Below, piece by piece: positions 32,941 to 41,779 of a DNA stretch of 64,000 nt (positions within the stretch are counted from its first letter, which is position 1; each line of letters begins with the position of its first letter). This DNA comes from Dictyobacter aurantiacus. GTDB taxonomy: Bacteria; Chloroflexota; Ktedonobacteria; Ktedonobacterales; Ktedonobacteraceae. The position numbers were made by a program, and so were the translations under genes. Under the pieces are notes generated by a model. The model saw only the letters and a program-made list of their open reading frames with translations, was not told the DNA's origin and did not search any database. Location of the stretch: contig NZ_BIFQ01000001.1 of the NCBI RefSeq assembly GCF_003967515.1, positions 4,774,001-4,838,000 on the forward strand. The letters run 5' to 3'.

Positions 32941-34092
32941 TTAGATGGCTTCACGCAGGGCTGCCAGCAGACGCTCGACATCGGCGGGACTGTTGTAGCC
33001 CTGGATCGAGATGCGGATGAAGCGCTGACCGTTCCAGGCCATCACCGGGATCTCGATGTGCCACTGCTCGCGCAACTGGCGCTGCAGAGCCCCGGCGTCC
33101 CCATCGGGCAGTTGCACGGAGCACATCTGTCCCAACCAGCTGTCGGGACAGATCGGTCCGATCCCCGTCAGGTTGACGATCTGCTGGCGCGCGGACACCA
33201 CCAGATCGTGGCAGGCGATCCGTACCGCGTCCCAATCATGCTCGCGCTGGAACGCGATCGCGGCGGGCACGCTCAGGTAGGACGAGGGATCATCTGTGCC
33301 GAGCCAGCCGAAATAGTCCTGGAACCGTGAGGGGCCCGGCGCCAGGCTCTCCCATCCCCAGCTAACGACGAGCGGCTGTAAGAGCTCCTGTCGCTCGGGA
33401 TGTGCATAGAGAAACGCGGCCCCCTTGGGCGCGCAGAGCCACTTATGGCAATTGCCGATATAGAAGTCCGCGCCGATCTCTTCGAGATTGAGCGCGATCT
33501 GTCCGGGAGCGTGCGCCCCGTCCACGACCGTGAGGATGCCCGCCTCGCGTGCCCGCTGGCAGATCTTCGCCACCGGAAAGATCAATGCCGTGGGTGAGGT
33601 GATATGACTGATGAAGATCACCTTTGTGCGCGGCGTTACGCCTCGCCACAGGTGTTCGATCATCTCCTCCTCGCCCTCAATGGGGAGCGGAATTGGCTGA
33701 TTGATGTAGCGCATCCCACGCTGCGTACAGAGAAACCTCCAGGTACGGTCCGATGCCCCGTACTCATGATTCGTCGCCAGCACCTCATCGCCAGGACCCA
33801 GCGCGAGCGAGCGCGCCACGATATTTACCCCGACCGTCGTGTTGTGTACAAATACGAGATGATCGGCCCGCGTTCCCAGATACTCGGCCAGGGGCGCGCG
33901 TGCCTCGTCCAGCAATCCATGAATGCGACGCCCCAGAAACTCAACAGGATCCGATTCTAACTCCCGCTGCCAGCGTTGATAGCTATCAAAGACCGGCCTG
34001 GGACACGCCCCAAAGCTGCCATGATTCAAAAATGTAATATCCGGACGCACCTGAAACTGTTCCGCCGCCACTGGTAGTTCAACAACACGCAT
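32941..34092 (-). CDS. Class V aminotransferase (isopenicillin N epimerase/cysteine desulfurase-like)
   Basis: 383 aa PLP enzyme. Family signs: NHGSFGACP at the N-terminus, VFVHNTTVGVNIVARSL (phosphate-binding turn), VVDGAHAPGQ (PLP-binding Asp and His) and GNCHKWLCAPKG with the Schiff-base Lys. This set matches the isopenicillin-N-epimerase-like subgroup, which includes desulfurases and racemases; the substrate cannot be assigned. SD AAAGGGA lies before the ATG. It precedes no other gene in its transcript. Confidence 0.88.
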   Translation of the reverse strand: MRVVELPVAAEQFQVRPDITFLNHGSFGACPRPVFDSYQRWQRELESDPVEFLGRRIHGLLDEARAPLAEYLGTRADHLVFVHNTTVGVNIVARSLALGPGDEVLATNHEYGASDRTWRFLCTQRGMRYINQPIPLPIEGEEEMIEHLWRGVTPRTKVIFISHITSPTALIFPVAKICQRAREAGILTVVDGAHAPGQIALNLEEIGADFYIGNCHKWLCAPKGAAFLYAHPERQELLQPLVVSWGWESLAPGPSRFQDYFGWLGTDDPSSYLSVPAAIAFQREHDWDAVRIACHDLVVSARQQIVNLTGIGPICPDSWLGQMCSVQLPDGDAGALQRQLREQWHIEIPVMAWNGQRFIRISIQGYNSPADVERLLAALREAI

Positions 34093-34180
34093 AAAGAAGA
34101 TCCCTTTCGTTCTCTGCTTCCTCTCTCGTCATACGGCACGAGAAATGGTAATAAAGAATAATTATGTAAATAATACTTCA

Positions 34181-34480
34181 TTATTGGGCGTCCTGAGCCT
34201 GGTACTGATTAAAGTAGGCATACCAGGGATGAATATGTGGCTCAAAGACCCGCGCCTGCACAGCGGGATCTTGAAAGACCAGTTCCCGCGCCTGTGCTTC
34301 ATTGGACGTGTCGAGAATGCCCAGGCCGCCCTGATTGTCCAGGAAAAAACCACCCATGAGGAGCTGCTTACTGATAAAGCGCTGCTTCATATATCTGCCA
34401 TGCTCACGAAAAAAGGGCTGCTCGGTGACGGCTCTCTCTTCGATCCAGGCCGGACCATGAGTATAGATCACAACGAACAT
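34181..34480 (-). CDS. YciI-like protein
   Basis: 99 aa, YCII-related fold (MFVVIYTHGP, ...HGRYMKQRFISKQLLMGGFF, DNQGGLGILDT). Family members are small ferredoxin-like proteins, some enzymatic and others auxiliary. It overlaps the TetR gene by one base (ATGA), so the two are one operon and the YciI-like protein may be part of the same response. Confidence 0.85.
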   Translation of the reverse strand: MFVVIYTHGPAWIEERAVTEQPFFREHGRYMKQRFISKQLLMGGFFLDNQGGLGILDTSNEAQARELVFQDPAVQARVFEPHIHPWYAYFNQYQAQDAQ

Positions 34481-35019
34481 TATCTCATCTCCTTTTCAAA
34501 ACAGTGCTGTACCAGCTGGTATAAAGCGCCGAGATCCTCACCCTCGATGGGTGGGATAATGTGCTGGCTGCCAACATAGATACTGTAGAGTACCCTGGCG
34601 AACTGCCGGGCGTAGAGGTGATCGGCTCCGCTGGCAGCGACCAGCGCTTCCAGGTACTCCAGGCGTTGCTGGTCGATGCGTTGCTGGTGCACACGTACCT
34701 GTTCATCCTGTAACGCCCAGACGCGCAGGGCAACATCAAGCCGGGGAGGTTGTAGGCTCGCTCGTATCACCCGCGCCAGCTTTTCTGATGGAGCGGCCTC
34801 TTTTTCGGCCCATTGAATAATGCGCAGCGTCCCCTCTTCGGCCCAGAACTCCAGCAACCGCTCCTTAAAATCCTGATAATTGGCGAAGTGATGGTAGAAG
34901 GATCCTTTGGTCACCCCCAGCCGATTGGTCAGGGACTCGATCGTGAGAGCTTCGGCCCCCGCCTCTTCAAGCAGGGCAAGACCCTCTTCCAACCACCTGC
35001 GCCTGGTGAGAAGCGCCAT
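34480..35019 (-). CDS. TetR-family transcriptional regulator
   Basis: 179 aa. The HTH at about 10-55 (LEEAGAEALTIESLTNRLG, VTKGSFYHHFANYQDF) is typical. The C-terminal ligand domain is not specific enough to name a ligand. A 25-bp palindrome 42 bases upstream is a good self-operator. It is co-transcribed with the YciI-like gene. Confidence 0.93.
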   Translation of the reverse strand: MALLTRRRWLEEGLALLEEAGAEALTIESLTNRLGVTKGSFYHHFANYQDFKERLLEFWAEEGTLRIIQWAEKEAAPSEKLARVIRASLQPPRLDVALRVWALQDEQVRVHQQRIDQQRLEYLEALVAASGADHLYARQFARVLYSIYVGSQHIIPPIEGEDLGALYQLVQHCFEKEMR

Positions 35020-35060
35020 ATCCCGTTTCCTCCTTGGCTCGTTCTATTCCTCTTTTCTAA

Positions 35061-35085
35061 AACATACCATACGGTATGGTATGTT
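35061..35085 (-). promoter_or_regulatory. TetR-type operator, 25-bp palindrome
   Basis: AACATACCATAC-G-GTATGGTATGTT, perfect 12-1-12. It sits upstream of the tetR/yciI operon and about 210 bp before the divergent giant regulator gene. Confidence 0.82.
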
Positions 35086-35294
35086 CGCAAGGGGGAATGG
35101 TTCGTCTGAGCACGGGGCCGCGAAGCTCCAGGCCAGGGCAAGCCTGGGTTGAGGATGCCGGGGGCATCCTCGCCTACGGCGGCGATGCAAATTCCTTCGC
35201 TTGCGCGCCTTGCTCAGCAGTTCGGCGTGTGTTACACTGGCGGCTGTTGGGTTGGGTGCAAAAATCGGGGGGAAACACATAGTAGAGAGCGTCC

Positions 35295-38200
35295 ATGCCA
35301 AAACGATCACTACACATGCTTGCCTGGTCCGCGGAGCAGCAGCGCTATGAACTCTCTAGCGGAGGAAGCTTCCAGCGCTGCTTTGCTGCGCATGACGAGC
35401 AGATCTGGCTGGACTGGCTCGGCGAGCAGACCTCCTTTGCTTTTCAGGGACAGCGCGGACATCTGAGCGTGGTCAGGGAGGTACGGGCGCGCGGTGGTGG
35501 ATACTGGTATGCCTATGGCACCCCGCAAGGTGGCTCCCGAAAACACTATCTTGGCCCGACGCCGAAGGTGACGCTGGCACGCCTGGAAGAGGCGGCCGGT
35601 TCTCACGCGGCTCTTCCTCCATCGTCGCCGCGCCAGCCTCTTGCGCTGCCCGTGCTCGCCTCCAAGCTCTCGCCTCCACGGCTCCCGGCGACGCTGGTTG
35701 AGCGCGCCCATCTGCAGGCGCGTCTGGATGAGGCGCTGGCCCTCCCGTTAACCCTGCTCTCCTCTTCTGGTGGCTGGGGAAAAACGACCCTGCTCTCCGC
35801 GTGGGCGCAGCGTTCGTCCCATGTAATTGCCTGGCTCTCGCTCGATGAGATGGATAGCATCCCTGTCCGCTTCTGGAGCGCCGTGATCGCGGCTCTGCGT
35901 ACACACCATGCTGGGATCGGCGCGACGGCGCTGGCCCTGCTGTACGCGCCGCAGCCCGTGCATCTTTCGCTCATCCTTACCTCCTTGCTCAATGAAGTGA
36001 CCACCCTGGAGGGGACCACGGTGCTGGTGCTGGATGATTATCATCTGATCACAGATGCCGCCATCCACGAGTCCCTGCTGTATCTGCTTGAGCACCTGCC
36101 CGTCAATCTGCGCCTGCTGCTCTCCACCAGGGTTGATCCTCCTCTTCCTCTTGCTCGGCTGCGCATGCGCGGACAGATGAGCGAGATTCGCGACATGGAT
36201 CTGAGCTTTCGAGCTGATGACACCCGGCATTTCCTGCTGCAGCGCATGGAACTGCCCCTGGCGGAGACGGAGGTTGCGATCCTGGAGCGGCGCACCGAGG
36301 GCTGGATCGCGGGTCTACAGCTCGCGGCGCTGGCGCTGCGCCAGTGCGCGGATCACGCCGCCTTTGTCCAGACCTTTGGGGGCAGCCATCGTTATGTGCT
36401 GGACTATTTTCAGGATGATATCCTGTCTCATCTGCCGCCAGCCACGCAGAATTTCCTGCTCCAGACCGCTCTCCTCTCGCGTTTACATGCCCCTCTCTGT
36501 CAGGCCGTGACCGGCGAGACTGCCAGTCAGGAGCTTCTGGAGGGATTGGAGCGCGAGAACCTCTTTCTTGTTCCCCTGGATGAAGAGCGGCACTGGTACC
36601 GTCTGCACGAACTGTTTCGCCAGACCCTGCTGGCGCGCCTCAGCATGAGCCATCCCGATCGCGTGCCCGTCCTGCATCGGCGCGCCGCCCGCTGGTATGA
36701 GGCGCAGGGAATGCTACGCGAAGCCCTCACCCATGCACTCTCCGCCGAGGACTTCGCCTACGCCGCCCATCTGATGGAGCATGCCGCAGCAGAGGCATGG
36801 GCCATGGGAGAAGCCCACACCGTCCACGCGTGGATTGCGCTGCTGCCGGACGAGGTCTTGCGCGCCCATATGTCTTTCGCGCTCGTTGCGGCCCTGCGCC
36901 TGCTGCACACCCTCTTTGGGGTCTCGGACGAACAGCAGCGAAGCGCGGTCGGACACACGATTGACCGGGTAGAGAGTCTGCTGGGTGAGGCGGACCTCAC
37001 CGCAGAGGAACACGAACGCCTGCGCAGGCGCGTGCGACTCTTTCATCTGTGGAGCGCGGCCAGCCAGGCTATCGAGGTGCGCGATATGACACGTCTCCAG
37101 CAGTGCTGCCAGGAGATGCTGCCGCTGGTCAGAGATGACGAGATTATCTGGCAGATGGCGCCGCTGTTTGTCAACGTTATCCTGTGCATGAATACGCTGG
37201 AGGCATGTGATGCCCTCAATGCGGCCCTGTTGACCGCGGGACAACAGGCCGAAGAGACGCAGCAGCGCTATGAATGGCTGCGAACCAGGCAGTGGCTGGT
37301 GCAGATCCTCTGGGAAGCAGGAGATCTGCACCAGGCCGAACACGAGTGCCGCCTGCTCCTCGCGCTACTTGAACGGGAGGGCACGCAGCACACCTCCATT
37401 GGCGGTTATCTCTTCCTCACCCTGGCCCGCATCTGCTGGTCCGGCAATCGTTGCGAAGAGGCCCGCTCCCACCTGACCAGCGCGCTCCACCTCGCCCAGA
37501 ACTGGCAGTATATGGCCCTGCTCGCGGAATGCGTCGAGTGCAGGGTGATATTCGCGATTGACCAGGGCAGGTTGGATGAGGCGGAGCAGGCGCTGTACAC
37601 GCTGCGGCACCTGATACAGCAGGGCGGGATCGCCATTCGCCTCCCCCAGATTGAATGTGTGCAGCTGCGGCTCTGGCTAGCCCGGGGAAACCTCGCGGCG
37701 GCGCAAGACTGGGCCGATCAGACCTGCTTCGACCAGGACAGTCCGACCGAGGCTTCCTCCTGGGAAACCTCCCTCTCACTGGCCCGCCTGCGGCTGGCGC
37801 AGCACGCCTATGCGGCCGCCAGCTCTATACTGACGCGTCTGTTGAGCAGTGCTGAACAGGGCCAGCGCCGCGAGCGAGTCGCGCAGACACTGGCGCTCCA
37901 GGTGCTTGCTCTCGCGGGGCTAAAGGAGCGCGAGCAGGCCCGGCAGCTCGTGTTGCGCCTGCTCCAGCTAACGAAATCGGCTGGCCTGATCCGTGTCTTC
38001 CTGAATGCCGGCGAACCCATGCACCGAACGCTGCGGCAGCTACACGCCGCACGCGCAACCGAGACCACGCTACCCGGCGACCTGGCTAGCCATCTCACCC
38101 TCTTGCTGGAGGCTTTTGATCAAGAGGAGCGGTGGCACCATCTTCTGGCGCCGCCTCTGACCCGGCACAGAGAAGCCAGCCCCTCGCCTGACGCCGCGCC

Positions 38201-38411
38201 CGCCCGGTCGAACCTCCATGACCCGCTCAGCTCCCAGGAGCAGCGCGTGCTTCGCCTGCTCGTCGCTGGCCACACCTATGCCGAAATAGCCCGCGAACTG
38301 ATCGTTTCTCCCAACACGATCAAAACCCAGGTGAGCAGCATCTATCGCAAACTGGGTGTCAGCCGTCGCGCCGAAGCCAGCCTCATCGCGCAGCAGCTCC
38401 ACCTGCTCTAA
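35295..38411 (+). CDS. Large ATP-binding LuxR (LAL/MalT-like) regulator
   Basis: 1038 aa. An N-terminal ~100-residue domain (FQRCFAAHDEQIWLDWL, GGGYWYAYGTPQGGSRKHYL) is followed by a STAND/NACHT-type ATPase with Walker A SSSGGWGKTTLLSAW (about 155-169) and Walker B TVLVLDDYHLI (about 241-251). A long helical TPR-like region spans about 450-930. The C-terminal LuxR HTH (about 972-1035; LSSQEQRVLRLLVAGHTYAE, VSPNTIKTQVSSIYRKLG) binds DNA. Such proteins oligomerise on ATP plus inducer. The gene lies divergent from tetR; its target genes are not evident. Confidence 0.93.
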   Translation: MPKRSLHMLAWSAEQQRYELSSGGSFQRCFAAHDEQIWLDWLGEQTSFAFQGQRGHLSVVREVRARGGGYWYAYGTPQGGSRKHYLGPTPKVTLARLEEAAGSHAALPPSSPRQPLALPVLASKLSPPRLPATLVERAHLQARLDEALALPLTLLSSSGGWGKTTLLSAWAQRSSHVIAWLSLDEMDSIPVRFWSAVIAALRTHHAGIGATALALLYAPQPVHLSLILTSLLNEVTTLEGTTVLVLDDYHLITDAAIHESLLYLLEHLPVNLRLLLSTRVDPPLPLARLRMRGQMSEIRDMDLSFRADDTRHFLLQRMELPLAETEVAILERRTEGWIAGLQLAALALRQCADHAAFVQTFGGSHRYVLDYFQDDILSHLPPATQNFLLQTALLSRLHAPLCQAVTGETASQELLEGLERENLFLVPLDEERHWYRLHELFRQTLLARLSMSHPDRVPVLHRRAARWYEAQGMLREALTHALSAEDFAYAAHLMEHAAAEAWAMGEAHTVHAWIALLPDEVLRAHMSFALVAALRLLHTLFGVSDEQQRSAVGHTIDRVESLLGEADLTAEEHERLRRRVRLFHLWSAASQAIEVRDMTRLQQCCQEMLPLVRDDEIIWQMAPLFVNVILCMNTLEACDALNAALLTAGQQAEETQQRYEWLRTRQWLVQILWEAGDLHQAEHECRLLLALLEREGTQHTSIGGYLFLTLARICWSGNRCEEARSHLTSALHLAQNWQYMALLAECVECRVIFAIDQGRLDEAEQALYTLRHLIQQGGIAIRLPQIECVQLRLWLARGNLAAAQDWADQTCFDQDSPTEASSWETSLSLARLRLAQHAYAAASSILTRLLSSAEQGQRRERVAQTLALQVLALAGLKEREQARQLVLRLLQLTKSAGLIRVFLNAGEPMHRTLRQLHAARATETTLPGDLASHLTLLLEAFDQEERWHHLLAPPLTRHREASPSPDAAPARSNLHDPLSSQEQRVLRLLVAGHTYAEIARELIVSPNTIKTQVSSIYRKLGVSRRAEASLIAQQLHLL

Positions 38412-38599
38412 CCTCTATATTCTTCGCTTCTCAGGGGAGAGGTGTTCCCCTACCACCATGGTTGTGTACAACCACGATGCACCCAACACCAGGGAGCCAA
38501 TCACCCCTTTAATCACCAGGTCAGGTGAAGGCAGGCGCCAGCTTCTCCGGCTATACTTCTTTGCGTAAGGTAGATCATCAACAGTCAGGAGATAGATAC

Positions 38600-38920
38600 A
38601 TGGCGACATATGCTGTAGCCCGCTTATGGGATACCGTAATGGGACCGCAGATTGTCCAATACTTAGAAGGAATTGATGCGACCCTGGCCCCTTTCCAGGG
38701 ACACTTCCTGGTTCATGGTGGAGAGTTCAAGAAGCTTGAAGGTGATTGGACGGGAGACCTGATCATTATCGAGTTCCCCGATCGACAACACGCTCAGGCC
38801 TGGTATTCCTCAGAAGCCTACCAAAAAATCCTCCCTTTCCGCCTATCCAATACAAAGGGAGATGTAATTCTGATTGACACAGTACCCGGTGATCATAAAG
38901 CCACTGATATCCTCGGGTGA
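38600..38920 (+). CDS. DUF1330 family protein
   Basis: 106 aa ferredoxin-like fold. Conserved pieces: YLEGIDATLAPFQGHFLVHG, GDLIIIEFPDRQHAQAWYSS and EAYQKILPFR, all typical of DUF1330. The role is unknown. ATG 38600 is chosen because CAGGAGA lies upstream; the longer frame from 38525 has no ribosome site. Confidence 0.86.
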   Translation: MATYAVARLWDTVMGPQIVQYLEGIDATLAPFQGHFLVHGGEFKKLEGDWTGDLIIIEFPDRQHAQAWYSSEAYQKILPFRLSNTKGDVILIDTVPGDHKATDILG

Positions 38921-38981
38921 AAACTCAGCCCGGAGTAGTTTGGTTGTAGCGCATGCCAGGGTTTTCACACCCGCATTGCTT

Positions 38982-39187
38982 AGAGAGTGTCTGACTTCCG
39001 TCATGTTGAGGGTACGTGAGCGCCCCCGCACGGGCGTCCGCTGCGCGGCCGCACCGGTTTTATGTATTGTTGCATCGGGTGCGCATCCGCGCACCCGATG
39101 CAACAATACATAAAAGACTTGTGAGCACCGGAGGTGCGAAAACCCATGCAGGCCGCAGGCCATCATCATGAGAGTCAGACACGTTCT
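38982..39187 (-). repeat. MITE-like element, copy E (full length, reverse)
   Basis: Reads AGAGAGTGTCTGACTTCC at the left and GTCAGACACGTTCT at the right on the plus strand; the internal blocks are in reverse order relative to copies A-D. Perfect 25-bp stem 39060-39084 / 39089-39113, loop ATCC on the plus strand (GGAT on the element strand). Confidence 0.86.
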
Positions 39188-39338
39188 TACGAATCATGTG
39201 TAAGTTGGTGCATCGCAGGCGCATCCGCGCCTGCGATGCACCAACTTACAAAACAAACTAATGCGGCCGCGCAGCGGACGCCCGTGCGGGGGCGCTCACG
39301 TTCCACTGTAAGAGGAGAGAGCGTAAGCCACACCCTCA
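39188..39338 (+). repeat. MITE-like element, copy F (left end missing)
   Basis: It abuts copy E. The left arm is absent. A perfect 24-bp stem (39199-39222 / 39227-39250, loop ATCC) is followed by the right-arm blocks (ATGCGGCCGCGCAGCGGAC, GTGCGGGGGCGC), with a degraded right end. Confidence 0.8.
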
Positions 39339-39360
39339 AAGAAAGAAAGAAAGAAAGAAG
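39338..39360 (+). repeat. AAAG tetranucleotide microsatellite in a 5' leader
   Basis: Five AAAG units plus partial, ending eleven bases before the hydrolase ATG and overlapping its ribosome site region (AGAGGAAG). Confidence 0.8.
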
Positions 39361-39371
39361 AGGAAGAAACG

Positions 39372-40202
39372 ATGCCATATATTCACACCAGCGATTCCAC
39401 CCGGCTCTATTATCGGGAATGGGGTATGGGTACCCCCGTGCTCTTCGTCAGCGCCTGGGCGTTCAGCGGCGCCATGTGGGAGTACCAGATGCTCCACCTC
39501 TCCGAGCGCGGACTGCGCTGCATCGCCTTTGATCGTCGCGGGCATGGCCGCTCGGATGATCCTGGACGTGGCTTTGATATCGACCGGCTGTCCGATGACC
39601 TGGCGGAGGTGATCGAGCAGCTCGACCTGCGCGACCTGACCCTGGTCGGCAACTCGATGGGCTGTGGTGAGATCGTCCACTATCTCGCGCGTCACGGCAC
39701 CAGTCGCATTGCCCGCGTCGCGCTCGTGAGCGGTGTCACCCCTGGTACGCTCAAATCGGCGGAGAACCCGCAGGGACTTCCGAAGGAGGCCGCCGAGTTC
39801 GCCATCATGAAGATGCAGCAGGATCGCCCGCTGTACATGACGGATGGCGCCATCAAGTACTTCAACCTGGGATCAACCTGGCCGGCGGCGCCACTGCTCT
39901 CCTCGGAGATGGTGCAGTGGGCGATCCGGCTCATCCTTGAGTGTTCACCCAAAGCCAGCATCGAGTGCTTCCGCATCTCCGCGCAGACCAATTTCTTGCC
40001 CGATCTGCGCGCCTGTACCGTGCCGACACTGGTTCTGCACGGCGAGAACGATCAGATCGCTCCCCTGGACATGTGTGCCCGCAGGACCGTCCAGGGCATT
40101 GTCGGCAGCGAACTGAAAACCTACCCCGGCGGCGGCCACGGCATGTTCCTCACCCACAAAGAGCGCCTCAATGAGGACCTGCTAACCTTTATTCAAGGCT
40201 AA
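39372..40202 (+). CDS. Alpha/beta hydrolase (haloperoxidase/esterase-like)
   Basis: 276 aa. Oxyanion segment VSAWAFSGAMWEYQM, FDRRGHGRSDDPG loop, nucleophile Ser in GNSMGCGE, Asp in HGENDQIAP and His in GGGHGMF make a complete catalytic triad. The cofactor-free haloperoxidase/esterase group fits best; the substrate is unknown. AGAGGAAG is the ribosome site and a tetranucleotide repeat lies just before it. A short hairpin repeat follows the gene. Confidence 0.88.
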   Translation: MPYIHTSDSTRLYYREWGMGTPVLFVSAWAFSGAMWEYQMLHLSERGLRCIAFDRRGHGRSDDPGRGFDIDRLSDDLAEVIEQLDLRDLTLVGNSMGCGEIVHYLARHGTSRIARVALVSGVTPGTLKSAENPQGLPKEAAEFAIMKMQQDRPLYMTDGAIKYFNLGSTWPAAPLLSSEMVQWAIRLILECSPKASIECFRISAQTNFLPDLRACTVPTLVLHGENDQIAPLDMCARRTVQGIVGSELKTYPGGGHGMFLTHKERLNEDLLTFIQG

Positions 40203-40238
40203 ACCTCTGAGAGGATGTTCCTCGGTCATGAATGAGGG

Positions 40239-40280
40239 GAACAATGATGCAGGAAGTCATCTATTATTGACTTCCTGCAC
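40239..40280 (+). repeat. Small hairpin repeat, copy 1
   Basis: TGCAGGAAGTCA (40248-40259) pairs with its complement (40268-40279). The block GAACAATGAT plus this hairpin recurs in altered form at 48089-48132. It may serve as terminator for the hydrolase and its convergent neighbour. Confidence 0.7.
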
Positions 40281-40394
40281 ACAGGAGCCATGTCAGGATG
40301 CCTCAGACATACGCAGTTCTGTAGCACTCAGCATAGGTACATCCCGATGGCCCCAAGAGAGACAAAAAGGGAGCGAAAAAGAAAGCGCGATGAG

Positions 40395-41147
40395 TTAATG
40401 TACAGTTGGCGTCGCGGTTGGCCGGTTCCCATTGTCGGTTGGCGTCGCGGTTGGCCGGTTCCCATTGTCGGTTGGCGTTGCGGTCGGCCTGCTCCCATTC
40501 GCAGACGGAGTTGCGGTCGGCCTGTTGCCGCTGTTGGTTGGAGTCGCGGTTGGCTTGTTGCCATTATTATAGTTATCGCTGTTGCCTGGCTTATAGTTGG
40601 GAATATTGGTTTTCAAACAGACCTCTAGCGGTGATGTACCACAGCTTTTCAGAACTGCTGCCAGATATCGGGTCACGTTGGTATCGTTTAGTTTTGTGCC
40701 ATCTTTCGAAGCCAGGTATTGTGCATAAGCCAATACCTGATCAATCTCGCCATTGCCATAGACATGGCTCACTTTAATAGCTGCACCACTGGCCGTTGTG
40801 GCTGTGAATGTCCCCTGATGAAGTGCGCAGATATCCTTTACTGCATCCCCAGAACTGGAAGTGCTCAAGTTATATTTAGTTGCCAGATTTTGGATATCTG
40901 GCAAACCAGGACAGCTACTATGATCGCTGCCTTTCTGATTACCTGGAGTACTTGTAGGCTTGTTTTCGCTTTTCTTATCAGAGGCAGTAGTCAAGGCTAC
41001 CGTAGGAGAAGCATGTATGATCGACTGGACAAATTGTCCTCCGGTTGGCGTTGCTGCGAAAGCTGCGGTAGCACTACCAATCAAAATCATACTACCAATA
41101 GTAGCCAGAACGATTTTTCCCTTAACGATCGCTAATAGTTTAAGCAT
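40395..41147 (-). CDS. Secreted protein with five C-terminal 11-residue NRPTATPTDNG repeats
   Basis: 250 aa, start ATG 41147 with AAAGGAAAAG upstream. The signal peptide (VKGKIVLATIGSMILIGSAT, cut near AFA-AT) is followed by a Ser/Thr/Lys linker, a small folded part (about 75-190) with four cysteines (SSCPGLPD, DICALHQG, KSCGTSPLEVCLKT) and a tail of five 11-residue repeats encoded by 33-bp units. The same tail type ends the sigma-partner protein encoded at 42400-43608, so the two are probably linked in function. The core domain is not recognised. Confidence 0.75.
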   Translation of the reverse strand: MLKLLAIVKGKIVLATIGSMILIGSATAAFAATPTGGQFVQSIIHASPTVALTTASDKKSENKPTSTPGNQKGSDHSSCPGLPDIQNLATKYNLSTSSSGDAVKDICALHQGTFTATTASGAAIKVSHVYGNGEIDQVLAYAQYLASKDGTKLNDTNVTRYLAAVLKSCGTSPLEVCLKTNIPNYKPGNSDNYNNGNKPTATPTNSGNRPTATPSANGSRPTATPTDNGNRPTATPTDNGNRPTATPTVH

Positions 41148-41335
41148 GTTCTTTTCCTTTCCGGTGTTAAAAATATAGAAGCTATTGCTAACAGACACGC
41201 CAATAGCGCAAGAGCCGAAATTGTATCAGGTCCCCTTTTTTGAGTACTTCACAGTTTGTTTTGCGGCCCTCAATGAAAGAGTTGTGGCAGATGAATATTT
41301 GGTTACGGCCTTGTCCCATATAGGCCAAAATACTC

Positions 41336-41541
41336 AGAGGGTGTCTGACTTTCATCATCATCGCCTGCGGACTGCATGCGTTTTCGCACCTGCGGTGCTC
41401 AAGCGTCCATGGTGTGTTCGTGCAGTGCGTGCGCATCTGCGCACGCACTGCACGAACACACAAAAACAGTGCGGCTGCGTAGCGGACGCGCGTGCGGGGG
41501 CGCGCACGTACCCCCAATATGACGGAAGTCAGACACGTTCT
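41336..41541 (+). repeat. MITE-like element, copy G (full length)
   Basis: Ends AGAGGGTGTCTGACTTTC and GTCAGACACGTTCT. Perfect 23-bp stem 41412-41434 / 41439-41461, loop ATCT. Its stem has the most divergent inner part (GTGCAGTGCGTGCGC), fully matched by the other arm. Confidence 0.87.
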
Positions 41542-41779
41542 CAGGAATAATGCAGGCTTATCAACCTGCTAATAATGGAGACTTTGTAGTCTTTCGTGAA
41601 AGCGCTGTAGTAGATGAGCATTCAATTGCCAATATCTCACTTTGGGGATGTGATCTTGATGAAATTTTCCATTATAGTAAAACTTTATAGTAAATTCGCC
41701 TCTACCCATAACTTCGACCACATAAATTACAACCTTCCTTGAAGAGATTTATTTTGCTCTTCATGGAGGCCAGTGATCG

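Noticed and set aside
28135..41541. REPIN/RAYT system or integron attC sites as explanation for the MITE palindromes
   Set aside because: No Y1 (RAYT) transposase or tyrosine integrase gene is in the window; the elements have terminal inverted repeats and no cassette arrangement. It cannot be excluded from the rest of the genome.
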